DNA of 64,000 nucleotides from Hirudinaria manillensis (Eukaryota > Annelida > Clitellata > Hirudinida > Hirudinidae): contig CM067538.1 of assembly GCA_034509925.1 (NCBI GenBank), positions 2,789,001 through 2,853,000 of the forward strand, in the 5' to 3' direction. Position numbers and translations under genes: made by a program. Position 1 is the first letter of the stretch; every line of letters starts with the position of its first letter. Shown piece after piece: positions 1 to 12,564 of this stretch. The notes beneath the pieces are model-generated. The model searched no databases. It had not been told where the DNA came from and saw only the letters and a list, made by a program, of their open reading frames with translations.

Positions 1-145
1 TTCGCTTAAGGAAATTAATTAAATTTTAAAAATGAATTTATTAATACTGATAAATATTATCATTATTGTTATTATTATTATTGTTATTATTATTACTATA
101 TTGTTATTATTATTATTATTTATATTTATGATATCCAACAGGCAC

Positions 146-2315
146 AGATGAAGATAAAAATGCTGAATGAAAAAATCAAAAGTGAACTCAAATCTGTGGA
201 CAAATCAGAATCTGAGGTCAACAAAAACAACAGCTTCATTTTAAATCATCGTTTGAAATCAATTATTTATTTAAGCCACTGGTGTTGGTTGATTAATTGA
301 TTGATGGATTAGGTTAATCATGTTCATTACTTAATTAATTAAGGTACTCATGCTAAATGATTGGTAAATCAATTGAGTTGATTAATTAGGTCAATCTTGT
401 TAAGTTAACAAAACTTAACAAAATATGATAGATTAATTAACAAAATATGATTAATTAAGTTATCCATATTAATTAACCAATTAAGAGGGTCTACTGCATC
501 AATTAATTAAACTGAGAACTCAAATTAATTATTTATTTAAGTCAACATTAATTAATTAATTAGGTTAATCCTGTTAATTAATTGATTAATTAACTTCCAG
601 GGTGAACAGTTGAAGGGTTGATTAATTAATCATTTAAACTGAGCATGCTAATTAATTATTTATTTATTTAAGTCAACGGTGTTGGGATAATTAATTAAGG
701 TACTCGTGCTAAGTCATCGATTAACTAAATTGGGTTAACCTTGTTAATCAACCAACCACGTGAGTCATATCGATTAATTAAGCCTGCCATGGTAACCGAT
801 TGATCGATTAATTAGGTTAATCACGTTAATTACTTAATTAATCGATTGATTATCAGGATGAACAGCTGAAGGGCATCGACGCCGAGTACGAGTTGCTGAG
901 GATGGAGAAGGAGAGGCAGGAGGAAGAGTGGTGTGAGTTGGAGAAGCAGAAACAACACCAACTGTCGCTGCGAATGGACGATCAAATCATACTCAACAAG
1001 CAGCAGGTAATGAATAATTATAATATTATAATTGTAATTATAAGGGACCCCCAATCCATGATAAATTTTTAGAAAAATTAAAATTATAATATGAACTAAG
1101 ATTATTATGAATATTGTAATATTATGAATATTATAATTATGATTATAAGGGACCCCCCACCCATGTTAAATTTTTCTCCATGTTCTGCATCTATCACTGT
1201 CCTATTCTATTTTGACAACATTATCATTATTGGCATCATTACCATGCCCATCATCATCGTCGTCATCATCGTTTTTTGATGAACATTTGGAATTCAGGCA
1301 TGGTTAGCTTTGATTTGATCATCATCGTCGTCTTCGTCATCAATATCATCATCATCATCATCATTAATATCATCATCAGGAGCACATGGACAAGATTCGC
1401 GAGGCCGAGAAGAGGATTTGGAGCGTGGAGATCGAGGAGATGAGGGCCCTCATGGACGAGGAGGTGCAGCAGTTGTGCCACGCCCCCCTCGGCTACTCGA
1501 TCGGGACTCCAGACGACTCGAGTCTACACGCTCCGTCGAGCTGTCGGGGAACCAGTTTCGACGGGCGTCGTCGTACCCCCGCGACGGCCGGTCCCCGTGA
1601 CGCGTTCGAGTGCGTCTCTTTGGATGGCGGCATCAGGCGACGCCTTCCTTCGATTCGTTCCTCGACTCCTCTTCTTTCCGTCGTCGGAAGCACGACGTTC
1701 GAAGACGTTCTGTCGACGGACGTCGAAACTTTCGATCTCGTGTCGAGCTCCTCCTACGAACGAGCGGACGACTTTCGCCGGTCGGCGGTGCACCTGCCGA
1801 CGGACCCGAGGGGAGACAGCTTCGTGAGGTTAAAGGGGGGGAGTTGACCGAGTGATTTGTAATTAGTTAACTATGGGTTAACATTGGCAGAAGTACAATG
1901 ACTTATAAGTTAACTTATACAACATCTTGTCGTAGAATTGTTATCAAAATGCATTGATTAATGTCAATATTATTATTATTAATTGAATTAAGTAACCTCA
2001 GCATAGAATTACAAAGTGATTAATGCCTTTATCATCATCATTAATCATTTTAATCGAAATAAGTAATCGAGTTAATTTTTAATCGAAAACAGTCAATCCC
2101 TGAGCCTGGAAGACTTAGCATCGGAGGAGGAATCGTCGACGGAAGCATACATCACGTACGCGTACGAAGTTGTACGTTCCTTGTACTTTGACGAGTTCTG
2201 GAATCCCACGAGGTTCGCGAGGCGACCGTCAAAGCACCTCCCCCTCGCCAGGCGACTTCGCGAGAAGTTGTCGTCGTCATTGGCGACGCAAAGACGCGCG
2301 TCGGGGTCCGAGCAG
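146..2315 (+). CDS. Coiled-coil protein exons, 5' end outside window, possibly joined to ZW10
   Basis: Four exons with matching splice phases can be read: about 146-222, 857-1005, 1380-1828 and 2093-2315. The first three encode Glu/Lys/Gln-rich heptad-like helix (for example ELLRMEKERQEEEWCELEKQ), i.e. a coiled coil; the third then runs into a Ser/Arg/Asp-rich, probably disordered segment. Exon 3 ends GTGAG|gttaaa in phase 2 and exon 4 begins after aacag in the matching phase; exon 4 ends phase 0 at GAGCAG|gtcggt. Exon 4 reads through to a stop at 2347-2349 if unspliced, or joins in phase 0 to the first ZW10-like exon at 3015. I do not recognise the family. The exons are GC-richer than the surrounding AT-rich introns, as expected of real coding sequence. 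Either this is a separate gene ending near 2349 or it forms the N-terminal part of a ZW10 fusion. Exon 1 boundaries are the least certain. Confidence 0.5.
240..856 (+). repeat. Degenerate TTAATTAA-rich intronic repeat
   Basis: The intron between the first two coiled-coil exons consists of imperfect tandem units built from aattaatt, gttaatc and aagtcaac motifs. At 597-615 there is a close copy of the acceptor and first bases of the next exon (gggtgaacagttgaaggg against gatgaacagctgaagggc at 857), suggesting that an exon edge was duplicated along with the intron repeat. Confidence 0.6.
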
Positions 2316-3014
2316 GTCGGTTTTGAGGAACATTACTTGCGAATTAATTGAATTTTATTTAAAATCTTTTTTATTTATTTATTTATTAAACTCGATTTAA
2401 TATGTTTTGTTTTTTTAAATTGAATTGTATTTAGTTTTATTGCTTAATATCATTTATTTATTTATATTATATTATTTATTTATTATATATTTATTTATTT
2501 ATTTCTAGTTTGATCTTTTTCCATTGATCTCCAATTCCAAGTCATATTCTTAACAGATAAGGACAGAACTTATAACGTTTAATAATAAATTTAGGCATCT
2601 GAGACTTTATGAGATAAATCGTCTGATAATTTGCTGCTGTGTGCTCCTTGCAGATGTGGTGTGATGCAATCGTTGTTGTTGTGTAGTTGTTGTTGTGGTG
2701 TGATGTGATTGTTGTTGTTTTGGTGAGATGCAATCATTGTTGTAGTTGTTGTGGTGTGATGTGATTATGATTGTTATTGTCGATAAAAACAATGTACAAC
2801 CTGTTGTCAGTTAAACCTGCATTAGATTCACACTTTCCAGAGTTCATTACTCTCATGACTATCACATAAACTTGCATGAAACAAAATCATTTTGAAATTG
2901 ACATTAAAAAGAGACTAGACTTTCCTTTGAAACTTTATAATTATTATTCACAAATAATTAAAAAAATAATTTACTTAAATAATTTCACCATCTCCGTGCG
3001 ACTCTCCCCGTCAG

Positions 3015-6000
3015 GTCTCCCCCGACCCCTCCCCGAGGAGCGGCAGGTCCCTCGACGGGAAGATGGAACTCGTGGAGTCGCTGTTGTCGTTGTACGACTT
3101 CATGTCAACGATGAGTCATCAGCAGAAGAACGACGACTTCTCCGAAGCCGCCCGAACTCTGCTGGACGTCAACAGACTGGCGACGATCGTCAAGCAGCTC
3201 ATCGACGAGGAAGTCGGAGACGACGAGGTGTTTGGGCGTTGTCTTGTGACGATTATTAATCGATTAGTTAGATATTCGAATAATATTGATTAGTTAATTA
3301 ACTAAATATTCGAATAATATTGATTAGTTAATTAACTAATTAATTAATCAGCTGGTGATAATAATAATAACAATTATTGTTATTAATGCTTAGGGATAGG
3401 TCGTGCTATTACTGCAAAAGTTATTACAATTAATTAACCAATAATAATTATAATAATGAATATGCTAATATTAAAGGATCCCTTAAATATGCATTTGTAA
3501 GAGATATTATTATCGAAGATAATGCACCATTAACTTTAATGGCGTCTGCTCGATGCATTAATTCGACAACAACAGCATCAACAAAAATGAAACAACAACA
3601 ACAACAACAACATTAGTTGATTCCAGTTGAAAGATGTTTTGTCAACAGATGAAGGTCCTCATCCAAACGGAGGTTTGTTTGAGACGTGAGATGTTCATTT
3701 ATGAAACCAGTGACAAGTGGAACGAATTCGTCAAGTGGAGCACCAAGAAGAGTCGGACGTGCAGAGGTAAACTGTTGTTGATGTTGATGATGATGATGAT
3801 GGTGATGATGATGGTGGTGGTGGTGATGTTGATGATGATGACAATGTTGATGATGATGAAAGTTGAAGACAGTGATTGTTTTCGTTGTTGTTGCTGCTGT
3901 TCTTGTTGCACTCGATTGTTAACAAATTGTTGTTGTTCTTCTTCTTCACGTCAAATTCTTGTTGTTATTGTTGCAGTCAATCGTTAATAAGTTGTTGTTG
4001 TTGTTCTTCTTCTTCACGTCAAATTCTTGTTGTTATTGTTGCAGTCAATCGTTAATAAGTTGTTGTTGTTGTTGTTCTTCTTCTTCTTCTTCATCTTCAT
4101 TTCAAATTCTTGAACCTTGTAAGGAGGTTGTTGTTGTTGTTGTTATAGTTGTAGTCAATTATTAATTAATTGTTGTTATTGTTGTTGTTGTTCTTCTTCT
4201 TCATTTCAAATTCTTGAACCTTGTAAGGAGGTTGTTGTTATAGTTGTAGTCAATTATTAATTAATTGTTGTTATTGTTGTTCTTCTTCATTTCAAATTCT
4301 TGAACCTTATAAGGAGATTGCAGGACGAGCCTTGATTTGAAGTTGGCAGTGAACAACACGAAGAAGATGAAAAGCATTTGCGAGGCCCTCCATCTTTGCG
4401 GATGTTTGGACGAGAAGCTGAAGTGAATTCCTTGATATTATATTGTAATGCATAATAATAATAATAGTAACGATATAATTACAATAATGTTATTAATAAT
4501 AATTATATTATAATTATAATTATATTATATAATATTTTATTTACAAACTGAAATGATATTATAATAATTAATTTATTTAACTCTAAATTATGCGATGGAA
4601 ATGATTTCCTTTCCTTGCTCTGGAAGGACGTTCTCAAAGAACTTTGTCAGTCAACTCATGGAGCCGGGAACGAAGGGCTTCTTCTTACCTCAGAGCGAGG
4701 ATGCTCCTTGCCTCATCCAAGTCGTCGACTCCAACGAATCTTCCCTCCTTCCGCCGAGAAACGACGTAGAAGCAGACGAGTCTTTGCTCGACGCCAGCAC
4801 GGCATCTTCGACCTCCGGGTGGACCCCGGTCGCTCCGAGCCCCGACAAAGTCATCGAACGAGTCGAGCAGTCTCTCAGACTGCTGTGGTGCGCCTTCTCG
4901 TTCCCCCTCGACACCTCCCCTCCCCTTTCCGTCGTGTCCGCAATCGGCGACGGCGTCTACGACGAGACGATCCGGTCGCTTTGCCGACACTGCCTCGTGC
5001 CTTACTTTTCCACTCTTGACTTCGAAGGTCGCGACCCGAAACCTCGGAGTCGTCGCGGGCGGGGGCGTCGAGTCCCCGAGCGCAGGGCTTGGAGGGAACT
5101 GAACGAGGTCCTTCTCAGGGTACACAATCTTCAGAAGCAGATCGTCCAATTTGGTTTCGTAACGTCATCGTCTTCGTCGTCATCCTCCTGCTGCTTCCTT
5201 CCGCTACTTTCCAGGATCAGGGGATTCGCGACAGTCCGACAAAAAGACTTCGTCGATTGCGCCCTCCGGGTTGGCATCTCGACTCTCGGGGTGTCGGTCA
5301 ACATCTCCCAAGACCACCCCGTGGGCCTTCGCTCAGACGAGGTCTCGTCCGGGGAGGAGTTGATGGGAGAGTCGGAGGAGGAAGAGGAAGAAGAGGGTAA
5401 AGAGGATTGGTGTCTGGAAAAGTTTGTTGTGGAGAGCATCAAGTCCATTGGTTCGTTGAAGATGCCTTCGTGCTCCGTCAGGTGAGGACGATTATTAAGT
5501 ACTCATTATTATTATTATTAATATCATAATTAAAATAAATTATTAATATAAATTATTACTTTTAATCTTCAAGTAAAAACCAAACAATGGCTTCAAGTCG
5601 CATTACGTTAAATGTTTTTCAGCTTGCCATCTTGTGATATCGTGAAGTTGTTGTACGCGTTGTTGCACGAGACCCAATCTTGTTGTCCCGTTGTAGCCTG
5701 CCTCCTTCAGTCGTGTTCAGAGGACATCGGACAGCATTTCTTGAACCTCGCCAGTAACCAGCAGCCCAGGAATCCTTCCTTCGACGGTACCTTGTGAAAG
5801 TTTACAAAGAGATGTCACATATTTATCAACTTATCATTGTTGTTGTTGTTGTTACTATCAACATCACATGTGTCAACATCTCTGTTTACGTAAATGACAG
5901 CAATTGAGAGAGCCACGAATGTGTACTCGTTTTGTCATTAACTTATATTAACTTAACTATAAACTTGTTTCATAAATATCAAAAATTAACAATAAATAAT

Positions 6001-7850
6001 ATTAATAATAGTAGTAATAAAATGATTGTTAATCAATTAACCGTTTTCCAGCACTTCTTCACAACAGCTGCCTCTTCGTGGCCCAGCACGTCTTGGTCAT
6101 CGAGCGGCACTTTTCCAGGTCGATTCCGAACTTCCCCGAGGAGTTGGCAGAAGAAGCGTTCGACAACGAAAGGAATCTCCGGAAGATCAGGGAGAAACTC
6201 AGGCGAACTGCCGAGGAAAACTTCGCGGACTCGGTGACGAGGCAGAGGAAGCTCTTGGCGGAACTTCTGCCGAGTGCGACGTGTGAGTTTCTCGTTGTTG
6301 TTGTTGTTGTTGACATCGAGATAGGAAGGCATGTGGGCCATGATATTATCCGATAGAATGATATCCGATATTCGAGCTGTGTGGAGGGATACTGGAGATT
6401 CCATAGAATGGTGTCAGCGATACCATGATATGATATCAAAAGTGCCACAGAAGGATATCACCAAAGATGTAGAGTGATGTACATCTTCAAAAAAAAGATC
6501 ATGACACTTAGTAGATAATAAAATTGACGAAAAAGATTAAACGATATTTTACCATCTCAATAATAATAATAATAATAATAATTAACTCAATTCGATATGA
6601 GAGGATTTCAAAATAAACTTTACGAATAAATACTGTCGTACTCCGTCGTCTCCAGGTTTCACCTGCGTTGCCGACGACAACGGGAGGCAACTGAGGAGTT
6701 GCGTTCGAAAAGTTCTCGACACGTTGCAAGAAGTTTCCAACAGTTGGAACAACATTTTGTCCAACAAGTTGTACTTCACAAGCATCGGTGACGAATCTAT
6801 TTTTTCTCTCTTTTTTTTAAATTGTTTTGTGCGAGCATTTTAATGTTTTTTTTTGTTTTTCTTTTTTTTGTTTTGCGAATTCATTTACCAGGTTGGTTGA
6901 CTGAGGTAATGATAACAAACGGTGGTGGTAATCACAAATAATTAATAATACTACATAATTATCATGTTAATTATCATATTAATTATTATATTAATTGTCA
7001 TATTAATTATTATATTAATTGTCATATTAATTATTATATTAATTGTCATATTAATTATTATATTAATTATCATAATCCATTAACTATTAATCACAGCCCA
7101 TCAGCTAAAAGATAAGCCAATGCTCGTTTTTTCAGGGATCCTATTTGACGAACTGGTGACTTTCATCGTCTCCTCCGTTCTTTCTGTCTTCGAATTTAGC
7201 GAAGACGACTGCTCCGTGCTCAGGTCCGTCATGGAGGACGTCATGGAAGCTGCACCCAATTACTTCCTCTCCTCGTGTCAGTTGATGATGATGATGATAG
7301 TAATTTTTATTGATTTTATTTTATTATTAATTAATTTTATATTTTTTTAATAATAATAATAATAACAATCATAATAATAATCATAATAAAATTTGTCGAA
7401 CGATTATAACATAAATATTAGTTAATGCATTTGTTTTAAATATTAGTTAATGAATTTGTCTTTCAATTAATAAATTAATCGTTAAACTTTATAGCGCCCC
7501 TGTAGCTCACGCGCACGGCGCTATATAAATGACATATTATTATTATCTATTATTATTATTGTTATTATTATTATTACCTGTTTTCAGCATCCTCCAAAGT
7601 CAGTACGAACGTAGAACCGCTGGTCGCGGACAACGTGCGCGGTTGGATGCGCATGACCGAACTCCATCGTCTGCTCGCCTCGTCCCTCGACGACATCAGG
7701 GACAGGTGGTCCTCGGGCCTCGGTCCACTCGGGCTGCACTTCGACGGGGAGCAGGTGGCGTCCATCGTCAGGGCCGTTTTCGAATGCACTCGCAAGAGGG
7801 AGACCGTCGTTCATGAAATACTTTCTCGACCATCGATCCATCTTCATTAG
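3015..7850 (+). CDS. ZW10: ZW10 kinetochore / membrane-tethering protein
   Basis: ZW10 is a subunit of the RZZ (ROD-Zwilch-ZW10) complex, which recruits dynein and spindle-checkpoint proteins to kinetochores, and of the NRZ tether for Golgi-to-ER vesicles. Exons: 3015-3227, 3649-3766, 4324-4422, 4627-5481, 5623-5786, 6052-6282, 6656-6787, 7136-7276 and 7588-7850, with a TAG stop at 7848-7850. Similarity to animal ZW10 is collinear throughout: LKTFSKNFVSQLMEP, SPDKVIERVEQSL, a LPSCDIVKLL helix, LLHNSCLFVAQHVL and a C-terminal SLDDIRDRW...GLGPL...VRAVFE block. Visible coding is about 735 residues against about 780 in vertebrates. The N-terminal 90-100 residues (the Zwilch-contact coiled coil) are not recognisable; the first exon aligns from about residue 95. 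All junctions keep frame with GT-AG signals except the 3766/4324 junction, where phases disagree, so a small exon or an alternative donor is probably missed there. The central part of the 855-nt exon holds a Ser run and a Glu run. Confidence 0.88.
3900..4323 (+). repeat. Tandem repeat in ZW10 intron duplicating the 3' splice region
   Basis: Four or five units of roughly 65-100 bp repeat the pattern GTTGTTGTT - CTTCTTCTTC - caaattcttg - ttgcagtcaat or gaaccttgtaaggagg. The last unit ends in the real acceptor (gagattgcag) at 4323, and earlier units keep degraded versions of it. Confidence 0.7.
6957..7075 (+). repeat. AT-rich intronic minisatellite
   Basis: About ten units of attaattatcata / attaattgtcata occur in the last large part of the ZW10 intron before the exon at 7136. 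Confidence 0.75.
7490..7580 (+). mobile_element. SINE/LINE 3'-tail-like remnant
   Basis: The segment gcccctgtagctcacgcgca followed by cggcgctatataaatg and then TATTATTATT resembles the conserved 3' tails (gcgctatataaat plus ATT tail) shared by several animal SINEs and LINEs. It lies in the final ZW10 intron. Only the tail is recognisable. Confidence 0.35.
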
Positions 7851-7962
7851 CCTTCGCTTTATTTCTTATTATTATTATTAGCGCTTCGACGAAAGTTTTG
7901 TAAACCTTATACCGAGCGTCGCGTGTGGTAGCGTTCGGCTGCTGCAGTCGGTGCTGCTGATG

Positions 7963-7994
<32 letters not shown>

Positions 7995-8334
7995 GAATTA
8001 CGTTCCAATGCATGCGTCGTTCATTCATTCGTTCGTTCATGCTTTCTTCACGTTTCAAGGAGTAAACTTCTCAAGCAATAATAATAACAATATTTATAAT
8101 AATAATATTAATAATAATAATAATTATGACTGTCATAATTTTTAACCATTTTTTTTCTGGTCCTCGTGATTTTGTTTTACTGAGTGAACAGCTCAATCTA
8201 TTCCTCAGCTGTTGCCAAACTGTGTTAGGATTTTTATCCATCACTTGTAATAGTTGTTGATGTCAATATTCTTATTATTATTGTTATTATTATTATTATT
8301 ATTATTGTTATTATTATTATTGTTATTATTATTA

Positions 8335-8366
<32 letters not shown>

Positions 8367-9275
8367 GTTATTATTATTATTATTCGAATCTTTTGTTGTG
8401 AGACATTCTCAGAGTTTTCTCCTTCTTCGATGCCTTTCCTCAAAATTAGGACATTTTTTTTCTTTCTTTTTCTTTTAGCTTTTTGAACAAAGTCCATCGT
8501 TCCTTCAGTCTGTGTTTCCATCTCTTTGCATTTATTTCTTAAGATGTTCTCAGGACGAAGAACCAGGAGGCGCCATCTTAGAATTTAAATTTTTAGTATT
8601 TTTTTTTATATAATTTTTTTAATTCTACACGGTCTTCCGAGTTTTTTTCATGCCTTCATTCCATGACGAATCTTGACGACGACGACGATGACGCAGATCG
8701 GTTTTAATTATTTTATTATTATTTTTTTAATATAATAATTCTTTTTAATTTGTAATTCTTTCCCTTCCTTGAAGATGACAACAACACATGGGCGAGGTTC
8801 TTTTATTCTGATTTTTTTTTTATTTATTTGTTTATTATTTTTAATTTTTATTTTAATTTTTGAAAATTTTTTTATCCTTGAGCATCAGCCACTCGTTCTC
8901 CGGACGCGTTCTGTCGGATGCAGGAGATGGGCTGAAAAATCATTGAAGGATTTTTGTTTTCAATTCAAGAGAATTATTTACTATTTGTCATTAAATTATT
9001 TAATTCCAAAATACATTAATGCCTTAACTTCGTCTTCCTTAGTGTTACCTTGGAGTCTTCTAATCGATTCTTTATTAACTTAATATAATTTTAATTATCG
9101 CCATAACCATCACTGTATCTATAGTTAACCCAATGATAATAACCATAGCCAAAACAACCAACATAATAACCAATATCTATAATATAATACATTAGGTTCG
9201 ATAACCAGTGTTGTATAATTTAGGGCTTGCATAATTTATGCTAATGATGCTTATTGCGATAACCATTAGCATTAG
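7851..9275. other. Intergenic, repeat-rich
   Basis: Between the ZW10 stop and the next minus-strand gene. Contains an ATG/GAT run (7958-7995), an AAT run (8078-8125), a long (ATT)n run (8272-8383), T-rich stretches and a degenerate 'ataaccatagcc' run near 9100-9180. No convincing gene. Confidence 0.6.
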
Positions 9276-10444
9276 TTAAGAGGATGATGGCGCGCTCTCT
9301 ACCTTTCCATCGCATCTGTACAAAGTCGTAGTGACGTCATTGTTGGTCTTCCATCTCATCAACTCCCTGAAGACGAGATCGCTCGGCAGTTTGTTCGGAT
9401 TGTTGGAAGACTGGCACGACCAGACCTTGATACAACTTTGGCCTGCTATGTAGACGCACGGTGGTATTTTGTAGATTGAGAGGCAACAGTCCTTCTGCGT
9501 CTGTACTATGAAGTACCCGCTGATGTAATCCATCTGAAAACGAAAGAGTTCAGTTGTGTTAGTCCCTCATGCCTGAGTGCGTCCGGGTGAAAGTTCAAAA
9601 GTCTGACCTTTGAGCCCGAATTAAGCAACTTGATGTAATTTCCCCCCTCCTCGACCTCGCACAGCTTAATAGCATTCTGTTCTGAAAAGAAGCAAAAAGT
9701 GTCTTAGTCATCTCGCTTGTTATTCAATCCAACACTGCCAATAATAATAAAAACGAAACGTCGTAAAATAACGAGAGTTTGTCGGACTGGCACTGAAACT
9801 GCCGTGCTAGAAGTTTGGATTCAAAAGTGAACTTGATCCTACCTTGGTCGTCTTGCTGTTCGCAACCTTGGTTCTGTTGCTCGCAAGGATCAGAGTATTG
9901 TTGTTGTTGCTGTTGTTGGCAAGGATCAGGGTATTGTTGTTGCTGCTGTTGTTGGCAAGGATCAGGGTACTGTTGCTGTTGTTGTTGTTGGCAAGGATCG
10001 GGGTAATGTTGTTGTTGCTGCTGTTGGCAGGGATCTTGTTGCTGTTGCGGTGGCGATTGCACGTTGCAACACTGGTTGGATTGTGGCTGAGGGCAACAGG
10101 GGTTAGACTGTTGTTGGGTCTGTGGCGGGGGTGGACAGTACTGGGTTTGTTGTTGTTGAGGGGGGCAACTCTGCTGTTGCTGTTGGGGGCCGCGTTGGGA
10201 GTACTGTGGAGAGCCACAGTTTGTGGCCAGTCTGTTTCTGCTTCCGCCCATCTGTGGTTGTTGTTGCTGTTGTTGCTGCTGTTGTTGCATGCATCTTTGG
10301 ATCTGAGAAAATTGATTACGTTGAAAGGATGATTCGAGAATGAGCAGGATTTATTTAATAAAAGCAAACTTGAGTTACCTGCATGCAAAGACATCTGGCT
10401 TTGGACTGAATGTCATTCAATTCTTTGATCATCTGTTCAGCCAT
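9276..10444 (-). CDS. Gln/Cys-rich repeat protein (DPC-polyQ repeats), unknown function
   Basis: Four exons on the minus strand: 10444-10379, 10302-9843, 9681-9608 and 9533-9276; phases 0, 1 and 0 fit and the product is about 285 residues. The start is the ATG at 10444 (MAEQMIKELNDIQSKARCLC). Exon 2 encodes poly-Gln, then Cys/Pro/Gln-rich sequence, then at least four tandem repeats of a unit of about 13 residues, DPC followed by 5-7 Q, then YP or HYP. Exons 3 and 4 encode a more normal globular-looking tail of about 110 residues with scattered cysteines (KDCCLSIYKIPPC, IKVWSC). No signal peptide or membrane segment is visible. Amino-acid bias recalls structural proteins of sperm, cuticle or secreted matrices, but I recognise no family. 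The upstream 300 bp has two TGACGC motifs in opposite orientation to those upstream of the Cys/Pro genes. Splice sites are canonical, so I trust the gene model more than any function. Confidence 0.7.
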
Positions 10445-12290
10445 GTCTGCAGCTAAATTGATCTCAAGCTCGAAGATTCATGAACAAACATTCACCAAAC
10501 ACGAAGGCCCCTTTCGATGTGACGAAAGATTGATTTCAAAAGTCGATTGCGTTGAATTTCGAAGTAAAAATTATAAATGAAAATGAAGCTTTACTTTTTT
10601 ACCTAAACTGCTAGGAAGAACGATACTTTTTGAGATTATTTAAACAACGTAAACTCTTCAGTCTCTCATGTTACCAACTCGTTAATGCTGGCGTCATCGC
10701 AAATATCGCGTCATCCGGCCTAAGGGAGATGCGCCATTTTTTTTTTTGGTAAATTATTATTTTGGTAAAGTATTATTATTTTAAAATTTAACTAATTGTC
10801 CTGAATCATGACGATGAATGAAAACAGATAGGAATCAATATAAACTCTGAACAAAATATCATTGCGATCTGAAACATGCATATGCAATGCATATTATGCA
10901 TATACTAATAATTCATTTACACTGAAATACTTTTGAAATATTCCAAATGTGAGTATCACAAACATTTAATATTTAATAAAATTTAAAATAAGAAATGACT
11001 GCAGAGAAAGCATATTGCAAAAGATTGGACCCTGAAAGACGGAAAAGCGTTAAGTTTTAAAACCTCAGTTTAATGTTATGTAATTGATGTTATATGATTA
11101 ATTATTGTAATTTTATTAATTTTTTCACTCAAAATAATTGGCCATTATTAATGCCCAAGGTCCCAGGATGATTCTTGATCCATCTGGGGACCTTAAAACA
11201 TCAGATGAGGACTCGTATCGATGGATTTTCGATGGTCGTTTCAGGTAGTGGTGAGTTTGTATATAAGATGTGATAAATTGAGGCGTATATCGACCTTGAT
11301 AAAAGTTTATCTTCATGCAATTTGATGTCTTTTCTATCCCAATTCTCCTCGAGTTAATTATTTATTAATTTATTTATTTATCAATTAATTATTTATAACC
11401 ATTTTAACATCTCGTTTGGGACGCTATTTACTCAGATTTTTTTTGTGAATTTTGTGATTGACTTTATGTTCGCTAGTTTTTTTTCTCTTGTCCAAGACTG
11501 AAATCGAGTACTTTTTTCTGAATCAACCTTTGTTTTGTTAAAGTTTAACCAATCAAAGTGCTGGAACTGCAGGAAAGGACCTCTGGAGAAATAAATTCTT
11601 TCTCTATTGATTCTTTAATACAAAAGATAATTACGAGATAATTATGAGATATTATGAGATAATTATGACTGGAAAGCTGAAACTAATCCAATGAAATTTG
11701 AGCAGAGAGACATCACTTGAAGCACAGGCTTTATTTACACAGATAATTAAAATTACAAACTCGTTTTGGCCAAACTTCTGGAGTTTCAGGATATCAGCCT
11801 CGTACCATGAAAAAATAGGGGTTACGGAAATGGGGATTAAAAAAACTATTTTCATTTGAAACTAAACATCTGTTTTGCTAAAAATAAGTTTCCAAAACAT
11901 TTTGTAACTTAATGATAAATGATAAGAATAAAGAATGAGTTCCAGGAATATGTCGCCAAATCAATTAATAAGCAAATAATAATTTCCAAAAGTTGCTGAA
12001 ATGGCCGCTTGAAAGGTATAACTGAAGACAAGGTAGAACAAGAAGTCCACATTGAATTCAAGATGCTTAAAGATCAGCATAAAGAAGACTTAAAAAAAAA
12101 ACTTGTGTATTTCTGTTTGGTGGACTTGAATCCATGGAAATAAATCTAAAAACTCTCAAAATTGCTTTCTCAGTTTCAAGTAGAGGTAAAATATATAAAA
12201 TATATAAATTTTATTTATTTATTTTATTTAATAATCCTCAAATATTCTGAAGAAAATTAAAACCATGAATGTGAGACCTTTTTTGCCTCA
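10445..12290. other. Intergenic, no gene seen
   Basis: The first 300 bp is the putative promoter and 5' UTR of the Gln/Cys-rich gene, with GGCGTCATCGC and CGCGTCATCC at 10691-10719. The rest is AT-rich single-copy-looking sequence with short frames full of stops; no gene is supported. Confidence 0.5.
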
Positions 12291-12466
12291 ATGAATTTCT
12301 TCAATAACTCTTTGCTCTACTTTCAGTTTCAATTCCACCAGTTTTTGGAAATTCCAAAACAACTTAATGAACTCACCTCAATGAGTTTCATTAACTCTTT
12401 GCTCCACTTTCAGTTTCAATTTTGTCAGGAGCCCTTGGAAATCCCAAAACAACTGAACGAAAGACT
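12290..12466. repeat. Two-copy tandem duplication, about 88 bp unit
   Basis: The segments at about 12290-12376 and 12378-12466 repeat the same order of motifs (aatga.ttt..t.aactctttg, ctttcagtttcaatt, ttggaaat.ccaaaacaact). The copies have diverged by roughly 15-20 percent. No function is evident; it lies 3' of the Cys/Pro-rich gene. Confidence 0.7.
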
Positions 12467-12564
12467 TTTGTTTTTGTAAATTTACAATTTTTTCCATAAT
12501 TTTGGAGAGGAAATAAGTGTCAAAGGTGTTAAGCAATGAAAAACAAAATTATTTTAAAAGACTT

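Noticed and set aside
9185-9215. B-box-like taggttcgataacc suggesting a tRNA
   Set aside because: No A box or foldable tRNA upstream; lies in AT-rich repeat.
9844-10332. Leu-rich plus-strand frame that looks like membrane protein
   Set aside because: Antisense of CAG-type poly-Gln codons in the spliced minus-strand gene.
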